Below, in pieces: positions 9,004 through 16,264 of a stretch of DNA of 64,000 nucleotides; position 1 is the stretch's first letter, and every line of letters begins with the position of its first letter. The position numbers and the translations under genes were made by a program. Location: NCBI RefSeq assembly GCF_006363915.1, contig NZ_CP040946.1. One strand, given 5' to 3'. Source of the DNA: Methylophilus medardensis (GTDB lineage: Bacteria; Pseudomonadota; Gammaproteobacteria; Burkholderiales; Methylophilaceae). The notes beneath the pieces were generated by a model that worked only from the letters and a program-made list of their open reading frames with translations, did no database searches and was not told the DNA's origin.

Positions 9004-10770
9004 ATGAGTCAAATGGTTGAAGTAGTCGTGCCGGATATCGGCAATTTTGAGAGCGTCGATGTGATCGAAGTGTTAGTCGCAGTGGGAGATACCATCGCGA
9101 AAGAAGATTCTTTGATTACGGTCGAATCTGACAAAGCCTCTATGGATATCCCATCCTCCCATGCGGGCGTGGTGAAGGCATTAAAAGTATCTGTTGGTGA
9201 CAAAATCGCCAAAGGCAGCCTCATTCTCGAACTTGAAACTGGCGAAGCGGCTGCACCGCAAACGCCTCCAGCCACAGAACCCGTTGCCGCACCGGCCGCG
9301 CAGGCACCCGTTACGCAAGCAGCGCCTTTGGCGGTAACCGCCACTGGCGAAAACGATATTACTTGCCAAGTGATGGTGCTCGGCTCCGGCCCGGGTGGTT
9401 ACACGGCTGCGTTCCGCGCTGCAGATTTAGGCTTAAAAGTCGTGCTCGTTGAGCGCTACCCTACCCTGGGCGGTGTTTGCCTCAATGTCGGCTGCATCCC
9501 ATCAAAAGCATTACTGCACACCGCTAAAGTCATTACGGAAGCCGAAGAAAGCGAACATCACGGCCTCAGTTTTGGTAAACCGAACATCGATCTGGATAAA
9601 CTACGCAGTTGGAAAGCCGATGATGTGGTGGGCAAGCTCACAGGCGGCTTGGCACAAATGGCGAAAATGCGCGGCGTCACGGTGGTGTCGGGGCTGGGTC
9701 AATTCACCAGCGCCCATCAGTTGGCCGTGACCGCAGCAGATGGCAAAGTGACTTTGGTCGGCTTTGAGAACGCCATTATTGCCGCAGGTTCGCAAGCCAC
9801 TAAATTCCCGGGCGCCCCTGAGGATGCGCGCATCATGGATTCGACTGGTGCGCTGGCACTGGCAGATATTCCTGCCCGCATGTTGGTGATTGGTGGTGGC
9901 ATTATCGGTCTCGAAATGGGCACCGTTTATGATGCCCTCGGCAGCAAAGTCAGTGTCGTCGAGTTTATGGATGGCTTAATTACCGGCTGTGACCGTGATT
10001 TGGTGCGTCCATTCCAAAAACGCATGGAAAAACGCTTTGAAAGCATCATGCTGTCGACCAAAGTTTCCAAGATTGAAGCCAAAGACGATGGCATTTACGT
10101 GGATTTTGAAGGCGCGAATGCGCCAAAAGACACACAAAAATATGATCGTGTTCTGGTATCTATTGGTCGTCGTCCAAACGGTAAGAACATTGGCGCCGAT
10201 AAAGCAGGCGTATTGGTAGACGAGCGCGGATTTATTGCCGTCAACAAGCAAATGCGTACCAACGTACCCCATATTTTCGCGATTGGTGATATTGTCGGGC
10301 AACCGATGCTTGCACACAAAGCCACGCATGAAGCCAAGGTTGCGGCCGAGGTCATTGCTGGCCACAAAGTGGAGTTTGTCGCCAGTGTCATTCCATCTGT
10401 CGCATACACTGACCCAGAAATTGCCTGGGCAGGGGTCACGGAAACGGAAGCCAAAGCCAAAGGGATGGAGATCGAAAAAGCCAGCTTCCCATGGGCCGCC
10501 AGTGGTCGCGCCTTGTCCGTTGCGCGGACTGAGGGGATCACCAAGTTAATTTTCGACAAAACCACGCATCGCGTCATTGGTGCGGGGATCGTTGGCGTCA
10601 ATGCGGGTGAGTTGTTAGCCGAGGCAGTGCTGGCGATTGAAATGGGCGCAGACGCACATGATCTGGGGTTGACCATTCATGCGCACCCAACGTTGTCAGA
10701 AACCGTTTGTTTTGCCGCCGAACTCAAAGAAGGCAGCATTACAGATATGCTGCCACCTAAAAAACGTTAA
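9004..10770 (+). CDS. lpdA: Dihydrolipoamide dehydrogenase (E3) with N-terminal lipoyl domain
   Basis: 588 residues: an N-terminal lipoyl domain (~1-80, motif VESDKASMDIPSS), an Ala/Pro-rich linker (~80-115) and a full flavin disulphide oxidoreductase (~120-588). FAD-binding GSGPGGYTAA, redox-active disulphide GGVCLNVGCIPSKA (Cys159, Cys164), NAD-binding GGGIIGLEMG and the C-terminal HAHPTLSE (His559/His561, Glu566) are all present. It reoxidises dihydrolipoamide of E2 with NAD+. Lipoyl-bearing E3 is known in several beta- and gammaproteobacteria. It lies 6.5 kb from aceF, separated by an opposed cassette, so it probably has its own promoter in the 73 bp upstream. A strong palindromic terminator follows. 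Confidence 0.96.
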   Translation: MSQMVEVVVPDIGNFESVDVIEVLVAVGDTIAKEDSLITVESDKASMDIPSSHAGVVKALKVSVGDKIAKGSLILELETGEAAAPQTPPATEPVAAPAAQAPVTQAAPLAVTATGENDITCQVMVLGSGPGGYTAAFRAADLGLKVVLVERYPTLGGVCLNVGCIPSKALLHTAKVITEAEESEHHGLSFGKPNIDLDKLRSWKADDVVGKLTGGLAQMAKMRGVTVVSGLGQFTSAHQLAVTAADGKVTLVGFENAIIAAGSQATKFPGAPEDARIMDSTGALALADIPARMLVIGGGIIGLEMGTVYDALGSKVSVVEFMDGLITGCDRDLVRPFQKRMEKRFESIMLSTKVSKIEAKDDGIYVDFEGANAPKDTQKYDRVLVSIGRRPNGKNIGADKAGVLVDERGFIAVNKQMRTNVPHIFAIGDIVGQPMLAHKATHEAKVAAEVIAGHKVEFVASVIPSVAYTDPEIAWAGVTETEAKAKGMEIEKASFPWAASGRALSVARTEGITKLIFDKTTHRVIGAGIVGVNAGELLAEAVLAIEMGADAHDLGLTIHAHPTLSETVCFAAELKEGSITDMLPPKKR

Positions 10771-10790
10771 ATTGCGTGTCACCACCCACT

Positions 10791-10826
10791 GCAAACAAAA
10801 GCCCGCAATTGCGGGCTTTTGTTTGC
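10791..10826. terminator. Bidirectional terminator, perfect 36-bp palindrome
   Basis: Two exact 18-nt inverted arms (left arm GCAAACAAAAGCCCGCAA) meet at the centre with no spacer, 20 bp after the lpdA stop and 12 bp beyond the stop of the opposing SPOR gene. The A-rich/T-rich outer arms supply U tracts in both directions around a GC core. Confidence 0.85.
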
Positions 10827-10838
10827 ATGCTCACCACT

Positions 10839-11657
10839 TTACTGACAAGGAATTTCTTTTAATACCGTGTCTGGAAAGTGTGACCGCGTTTTCTGTAAGT
10901 TGGTGAATTGCTGAGAGGTAACCTGCTGCAACTTAATCACTGCCTGACCACCATTGCGTGGTGCTTTGATCAGTAACTTCACGCCTTTACTTTTTAGATC
11001 GGCCATTAACTTGTCTGCCAGTTTTTCATCGCGAAATACGCCAAATGAAATCGCATGACGCCATTTGGGATCGTCCTGCACAATAAAAAAGTCTTCAACC
11101 CCTAGCTTGCGCAATTCGTCGGCTTTGGTTTGTGCCAGCTCAGCCGAAGCGAGCGGTGGTTTATAGATCCAGTAGCGCAGGTTGTCTGCGCCTGCACTTG
11201 TCATGTTGGTTTGCGTTTTGATGTTCATTTGCTGCGCCAAATTGGCGGCCTCAGTCACGCGATTCATATTAAATCCGCTCCACTCATAACAAGCCGTTTG
11301 CGCAACACTATGCGACTCTGATGGCTTGCTATCAGCCAATTTAGCATCAGCCGTTTTAACATCCGAGGCTTTGACCTCAGGTGCTTTGACTTCATTTTTG
11401 GATACATTAGGGCTGATCACTGGCGAGGGATCCGCAGCCACGGCATCTGCGGTGATCGCAGGGGCTGATTCAACGGCAGGGGCTTGCGCTACCGGCCGCT
11501 CTGGATAACTTGCTAATTGTTGCGGCGTGACCAATTTTACTTGCTCTGGATGAATTTCAGGCTTAAGGCTGCTCACGGCAGACATAGATGCATCGTATTT
11601 AAAATAAGCGAATGCGCCCAAGTTGGCCAGTAACAATATCCAGCATAAACGTTTCAT
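10839..11657 (-). CDS. SPOR-domain membrane protein
   Basis: 272 residues. N-terminal membrane segment (~3-20), then a low-complexity periplasmic linker rich in Ala, Lys, Asp, Ser and Pro (~35-130, with repeated KAxEVKASDVKTADAK-type units), then a C-terminal SPOR-like domain (~155-250: YWIYKPP, LGVEDFFIV, ISFGVFRDEKLADKL). SPOR domains bind denuded septal peptidoglycan. Last of the birA-coaX-SPOR run on the minus strand, 13 bp after coaX; this order is familiar in betaproteobacteria. Specific role unassigned. Confidence 0.8.
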   Translation of the reverse strand: MKRLCWILLLANLGAFAYFKYDASMSAVSSLKPEIHPEQVKLVTPQQLASYPERPVAQAPAVESAPAITADAVAADPSPVISPNVSKNEVKAPEVKASDVKTADAKLADSKPSESHSVAQTACYEWSGFNMNRVTEAANLAQQMNIKTQTNMTSAGADNLRYWIYKPPLASAELAQTKADELRKLGVEDFFIVQDDPKWRHAISFGVFRDEKLADKLMADLKSKGVKLLIKAPRNGGQAVIKLQQVTSQQFTNLQKTRSHFPDTVLKEIPCQ

Positions 11658-11670
11658 GGTTGTGCACTTT

Positions 11671-12447
11671 TCATTGGTCGATCTCCTCAGCCAGATAGGC
11701 CAAGCCCTTTAACACCAGATTATCCACAATAATGGCCTGCACGGCCAATGCCTGTGGCAAATATGCATGTAATAACTGTGCATCGCCCCCAGATAACACC
11801 AGCAAGGGATGGCAATCGCCCAGCGCTTGCAAACGTTCAAACTGCGAAGCCACAGACGCCGCCAGTGCTTGCAGGCAGCCTAACCACATGGCTTGTTGGC
11901 TATCTAGTGCGAAGCCAGGCGCCGGTGATGGCGCAGCAGGATAAGCATAATCGAGCTGTGCAGCCCCTTGTTGTAAACTTTGCCACATCAACCGTAAGCC
12001 CGGTTGTATGGTCCCACCGATAAATTTGGCAGCCGCATCGCTGACCACCAAAGCATCCAGCGTAAGTGCGGTGCCGGCGGTGGCGATCAAGGCAGACTGA
12101 CCATATTGGCGCCAAACCGCGACTAGGCTGCACCAGCGGTCACTACCTAACTGTGCTGGTCGATGGTAGGCGTTATGCAACCCCAAGGCAGTTGCTGGCG
12201 GCTGTATGCATTGCAAGCGCGGCGTTAGCGCACTCAGAGGTTGCAACCACTGCGGGCCAGCCACAAGACTGAGGCTAATATGTTCAGCCTCTGCCACGGC
12301 CTGTTGCAAGCGCTGTGCCGCTTTGCCACCCTGCAACCACTGCGTGTTGTCTAGCGCATTGATTTCCCAGCTCGCATCATCAGACGGCTGGGCCGGACAC
12401 CAAGCCCATTTCGTGCGCGTATTGCCGGCATCAATCAACAATCGCAT
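11671..12447 (-). CDS. coaX: Type III pantothenate kinase
   Basis: 258 residues, ASKHA-fold kinase phosphorylating pantothenate in the first step of CoA synthesis. Visible motifs are the N-terminal phosphate loop DAGNTRTKWAW (residues ~6-16), the pantothenate-site region GSDRWCSLVAVW (~100-112) and the ATAGTALTLDAL motif (~118-130). Length fits the family. The start overlaps the end of birA by 13 bp, so the two are translationally coupled; birA-coaX adjacency or fusion is common in betaproteobacteria. Confidence 0.93.
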   Translation of the reverse strand: MRLLIDAGNTRTKWAWCPAQPSDDASWEINALDNTQWLQGGKAAQRLQQAVAEAEHISLSLVAGPQWLQPLSALTPRLQCIQPPATALGLHNAYHRPAQLGSDRWCSLVAVWRQYGQSALIATAGTALTLDALVVSDAAAKFIGGTIQPGLRLMWQSLQQGAAQLDYAYPAAPSPAPGFALDSQQAMWLGCLQALAASVASQFERLQALGDCHPLLVLSGGDAQLLHAYLPQALAVQAIIVDNLVLKGLAYLAEEIDQ

Positions 12448-13433
12448 GTCGCACTCCGTACACTGATTTCTCCGGCATTAAAGCGTTGCTGTCCATGTGC
12501 AGTTTCTACCAGCAAACTCCCCTCCTCGGCCACACCCAACACCTGCCCGGGGACCGTTTGGCCATTGGCTAATAACAGATTGACCGGTTGCTGATGGAAG
12601 GCATGATAACGCGTCCACGCGGCTTGAAAGTGCGTAAATCCGGACTCGGCGAACTGGCTCAGATGCAAGGCAAGTTGGCTTAAACAAGTGCCAAGCAACA
12701 CATTTGGATTGATGGGCTGTGCAGACAAGGCATTGAGACCCAGCACCGGTTGATCAATCTGGGCGGTCAGCTCGCTGGCGATTTCAAGGTTGAGGCCAAT
12801 CCCGATCACTGCCGCACTCGGTCCTTCCATGTCGCCTTGCAGTTCAATCAATATCCCCCCCAGCTTGTGCCAGTGGCCCTGATGCAGCACCAGTAAATCG
12901 TTCGGCCACTTTAATTGTACGGTGGTCAACCCCATGGCGTGTAATGCACGTACCAACGCGAGCCCTACCACCAGACTCAGACCAGACAAGCCTGCTGCAC
13001 CACATTGAAAACGCCACAACACCGAAAAGGTTAGGCTACCGCCTAATTGAGACAACCAGCTGCGCCCGCGACGACCACGGCCTGCGGTTTGAAGATGTGC
13101 CGCTACGCAAGTACCATGTGCGACGCCACGCGCACTTTCTTGCATGAGATACCGATTGGTAGAATCGACCTGTGCCAATAGCTGCACATGAAACCACGAG
13201 GCATATTCACCGCAAGCCTGCATCACCGCATCCACATCAAGCAAAGTCACTGGTTTGGGTAAGCGATAGCCACGCCCTCGCACCGAAAATACGGTAATGC
13301 CCAAGGTAGTGACCGATTGCATGGCGTTATAGATCGTGGCGCGCGTCACGCCAAAACGATGCGCAAGGGCCTCACCGGAATGAAACTTACCGTCGGCCAA
13401 GGCAGCCAATATCGGGAATGCCAGTTTATTCAT
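12435..13433 (-). CDS. birA: Biotin-[acetyl-CoA-carboxylase] ligase / biotin operon repressor
   Basis: 332 residues with an N-terminal winged helix (SGEALAHRFGVTRATIYNAM, ~14-35, wing GRGYRLPKP) and the biotin protein ligase domain: biotinyl-AMP loop GRGRRGRSW, KWPNDLL and a C-terminal SH3-like cap. It charges the biotin carboxyl carrier of acetyl-CoA carboxylase and, with its DNA-binding domain, may repress biotin synthesis genes. The frame is open to 13460; I use the internal ATG at 13433 (MNKLAFP), where homologues usually begin, so the first nine residues of the longer frame are probably untranslated. Confidence 0.93.
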   Translation of the reverse strand: MNKLAFPILAALADGKFHSGEALAHRFGVTRATIYNAMQSVTTLGITVFSVRGRGYRLPKPVTLLDVDAVMQACGEYASWFHVQLLAQVDSTNRYLMQESARGVAHGTCVAAHLQTAGRGRRGRSWLSQLGGSLTFSVLWRFQCGAAGLSGLSLVVGLALVRALHAMGLTTVQLKWPNDLLVLHQGHWHKLGGILIELQGDMEGPSAAVIGIGLNLEIASELTAQIDQPVLGLNALSAQPINPNVLLGTCLSQLALHLSQFAESGFTHFQAAWTRYHAFHQQPVNLLLANGQTVPGQVLGVAEEGSLLVETAHGQQRFNAGEISVRSATCDC

Positions 13434-13544
13434 GAAATGACAGGAGACACATGCAATCAAAGCGGTTCATCTTAGCCCGCAGTGTAGCATACCGACCCGA
13501 AGTCGCTGCGGGATAAGCGCCGTAAACATGGCGTATTAATGGTT

Positions 13545-13572
13545 TTGGGTCAGGTCATGAAGCGTGTAAAAT
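13545..13572 (+). promoter_or_regulatory. Probable sigma-70 promoter of glnS
   Basis: TTGGGT and TAAAAT hexamers 16 bp apart in the 169-bp gap between divergent birA and glnS, placing a start about 25 bp before the glnS ATG. Confidence 0.4.
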
Positions 13573-13602
13573 AGAGATACTTTAGAAACTTCAAGACCCG
13601 CC

Positions 13603-15402
13603 ATGTCGACAGAAAAAGAACCGATTCCAGCCGCCTCCAACTTTATTCGCGCCATTATTGATAAAGACCTCGCCGAGCAAAAATATGCGCTTAAAAAATG
13701 GGCAGGCTCGCCTGGTGATGCGGCACACCAAGCCAAAGGGTCGCTAGACTTTGCCAGCATCCGCACACGTTTTCCGCCCGAACCCAATGGCTATTTGCAT
13801 ATTGGTCACGCCAAATCGATCTTTTTGAATTTTGGCTTAGCGCGTGATTACAATGGAGTTTGTCATTTGCGTTTTGACGACACCAACCCAGAAAAAGAAA
13901 GCCAAGAGTATGTAGATAGCATCTCTGACATGGTGCAATGGCTAGGATTTGGATGGGACAACGCCACCCCAGGCGGCGGTATCGAGCACAATTTGTACTT
14001 TGCCTCCGATTATTTTGATGTGATGTATCAAGCGGCTGAAGCGCTGATCCAGCATGGTCATGCGTATGTTGACGAGCAAACTGCCGAAGAAATGCGTATC
14101 AACCGTGGCACTTTGACCGAGCCCGGCAAAGATTCCCCTTTCCGCGCCCGCAGCATCGAGGAAAACCTACGCATTTTCCGTGAAATGCGCGATGGCAAGC
14201 ACGCCGATGGCAGCATGATTTTACGCGCAAAAATTGACATGGCCTCGCCTAACATCAACATGCGCGACCCCGCCATTTACCGTATCCGTCGTGCGCATCA
14301 CCACAACACCGGTGACCAATGGTGTATTTACCCGATGTATACCTTTGCGCATCCGATTGAGGACGCGCTAGAGCAAATTACCCATTCCATTTGCACGCTT
14401 GAGTTTGAAGATCAACGCCCGTTTTATGACTGGCTCATGGCACGGTTGGTGGAAGCAAATTTGTTGGCGAACCCAGTGCCTTATCAGTATGAGTTTGCGC
14501 GGCTCAACCTAACCTATGTGGTGCTATCGAAGCGTAAATTGATTCAACTGGTGGAAGAGAAACATGTCAGTGGCTGGGACGACCCGCGCCTACCCACATT
14601 GGCCGGTGCACGCCGCCGTGGCTACACGCCTGAAGGCTTCAAACTGTTTACAGACCGCATTGGCGTGTCAAAAGCAGACTCTTGGATCGATTATAGTATT
14701 CTTGAAGACTGCATGCGCGAAGTGCTCAATGACGCTGCGCCCCGTAAAATCGGCGTGCTGGATCCGATCAAACTGGTGATCGACAACTATCCAGAAGGAC
14801 AAGAGGAAGACTGCTATGCCCCGAATCATCCGCAAAAACCGGACCTGGGTAAACGCATAGTCAAACTGTCCAAAGAATTATGGATTGAACGCGAAGACTT
14901 TATGGAAGAGCCCTCAAAAGGCTATTTCCGTTTGTTTCCCGGCAACATGGTGCGCCTACGCTACGGCTATGTCATCAAATGCCTGCACTGTGAAAAAGAC
15001 GCGTCCGGTCAGGTCACTGTCGTACATTGTGAATATCTACCAGACACCAAGTCCGGCACCCCGGGCGCAGACAGCGTCAAAGTCAAAGGCAATATCCACT
15101 GGGTCAGTGCGGCGCATGCATACCCTGCTGAAATTCGCTTGTATGATCGCCTGTTTAAAGCGCCACACCCAGGTGAAGGCAAAAACGATGATGGCTCTGA
15201 CCGCGATTTTCTACAGGACATTAACCCTGACTCAGTGACCACCATCTCTGCACAACTTGAGCAAGGCGCACAAGCGGCCCAAGCGGGAGATATTTATCAG
15301 TTTGAGCGCCATGGCTACTTTGTGGCTGACCGCAAAGACAGTGTGGCAGGCAAGCCCGTGTTTAATAGAACGGTGACACTTAAAGATCAATGGCAGAAAT
15401 AG
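13603..15402 (+). CDS. glnS: Glutaminyl-tRNA synthetase
   Basis: 599 residues, class I synthetase charging tRNA-Gln. The HIGH-type motif is in PPEPNGYLHIGHAKS (~residues 60-74), the KMSKS-type loop is VVLSKRKL (~307-314), and the anticodon-binding C-terminal beta-barrels are present (GNMVRLRYGYVIKC, PVFNRTVTLKDQW). About 45 residues longer than the E. coli enzyme, mostly an N-terminal extension (residues 1-50) before the catalytic core. The downstream flavin reductase gene begins at or inside its 3' end. Confidence 0.97.
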   Translation: MSTEKEPIPAASNFIRAIIDKDLAEQKYALKKWAGSPGDAAHQAKGSLDFASIRTRFPPEPNGYLHIGHAKSIFLNFGLARDYNGVCHLRFDDTNPEKESQEYVDSISDMVQWLGFGWDNATPGGGIEHNLYFASDYFDVMYQAAEALIQHGHAYVDEQTAEEMRINRGTLTEPGKDSPFRARSIEENLRIFREMRDGKHADGSMILRAKIDMASPNINMRDPAIYRIRRAHHHNTGDQWCIYPMYTFAHPIEDALEQITHSICTLEFEDQRPFYDWLMARLVEANLLANPVPYQYEFARLNLTYVVLSKRKLIQLVEEKHVSGWDDPRLPTLAGARRRGYTPEGFKLFTDRIGVSKADSWIDYSILEDCMREVLNDAAPRKIGVLDPIKLVIDNYPEGQEEDCYAPNHPQKPDLGKRIVKLSKELWIEREDFMEEPSKGYFRLFPGNMVRLRYGYVIKCLHCEKDASGQVTVVHCEYLPDTKSGTPGADSVKVKGNIHWVSAAHAYPAEIRLYDRLFKAPHPGEGKNDDGSDRDFLQDINPDSVTTISAQLEQGAQAAQAGDIYQFERHGYFVADRKDSVAGKPVFNRTVTLKDQWQK

Positions 15403-15965
15403 CCTCAGCCATGACACCGGTCGAATTATCAAAAGCATTTAGACTGCTTAATCATGGGCCCACCACGCTCATCACCTCGGCGCATGGCAGCCAGCGCAAC
15501 ATCATGGCCGCCGCCTGGGTCTGCGCTTTAGATTTTAATCCAGCCAAAGTCACGGTCGTGATTGATCGCAATACCTATACGCGTGAACTCATCGAGGCCG
15601 AAGGCACTTTTGCGATCAATCTACCCAGCGTGCAACAGATTGAAATGGTGAAGCAAGTTGGCAGTATTAGTGGACGAGATTTAGCAGACACTGACAAATT
15701 TGCAGAATACGGCATTGACACGTTTGCAGCACAAGCAATCACCGCACCGTTAATCACAGCCTGCGTGGCGTGGCTGGAGTGCAAAATCATCCCCGAGCCA
15801 CATAACCAGGCCACTTATGATTTATTTATTGCCGAAGTGGTGGCTGCACATGCCGATGCGCGCGTGTTTTCGGATGGCCGTTGGCATTTTGAGGGACATG
15901 ATGATTTACGTACTGTGCATCATATTGCCGGTGGCGTGTTTTACGCGACGGGCCAAGCCTGTTAA
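15390..15965 (+). CDS. Flavin reductase-like / FMN-binding split-barrel protein
   Basis: 191 residues of the flavoredoxin/flavin-reductase-like family: TTLITSAHGSQRNIMAAAWVCALDFNPAKVTVVID near the N-terminus is the characteristic FMN-binding strand region, followed by TYTRELIEAEGTFAINLPS and a C-terminal HHIAGGVFYATG. Such proteins bind FMN and either reduce free flavin or transfer electrons; the physiological partner is unknown. The frame start at 15390 lies inside glnS (13-bp overlap); the ATG at 15411 is a close alternative giving 184 residues. Neither has a strong ribosome site. Confidence 0.8.
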   Translation: MAEIASAMTPVELSKAFRLLNHGPTTLITSAHGSQRNIMAAAWVCALDFNPAKVTVVIDRNTYTRELIEAEGTFAINLPSVQQIEMVKQVGSISGRDLADTDKFAEYGIDTFAAQAITAPLITACVAWLECKIIPEPHNQATYDLFIAEVVAAHADARVFSDGRWHFEGHDDLRTVHHIAGGVFYATGQAC

Positions 15966-15990
15966 CACTGTAACCTTCCCCCACCTCCGA

Positions 15991-16020
15991 AAGCCCTGCA
16001 TCCCCAGCAGGGCTTTTTTT
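15991..16020 (+). terminator. Intrinsic terminator after the flavin reductase gene
   Basis: AAGCCCTGC / GCAGGGCTT stem with a 7-nt loop running straight into a T-rich tract, 26 bp after the stop. Confidence 0.85.
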
Positions 16021-16052
16021 ATTTAGGACAATTCCTACAGCAAAAGACAACA

Positions 16053-16264
16053 TTGACGGGCTTAATCGTGGTCGGCTTTAAGCGATCATTTTAGGAGTGA
16101 TGTTGAATAACGCGCTGTGCTTGACCATCAAAATCAGCGCAGTGGTAGACAACCATTTGCGATAAAGCCTTACTTCTAAGTCACTCCACCCTGTGGAGTA
16201 GCAGGCTATTCAACCGCGCCAGCGCAGCAATGCGTGCCCTTTTGTCATGAGTCGTTAGGTAGGT
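16053..16264 (+). promoter_or_regulatory. Promoter and structured leader of the sucrose operon
   Basis: About 210 bp between a terminator and the sps start. A TTGACG hexamer (16053-16058) lies 18 bp upstream of TTTAAG (16077-16082), a modest sigma-70 match. Downstream are two inverted repeats: GCGCTG/CAGCGC (16112-16117, 16135-16140) and a nested hairpin in which ACTCCAC/GTGGAGT (16183-16189, 16193-16199) is enclosed by AGCCT/AGGCT (from about 16166 to 16207). I see no known riboswitch class. The promoter is weakly supported; the inner hairpin is plainly visible. Confidence 0.35.
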
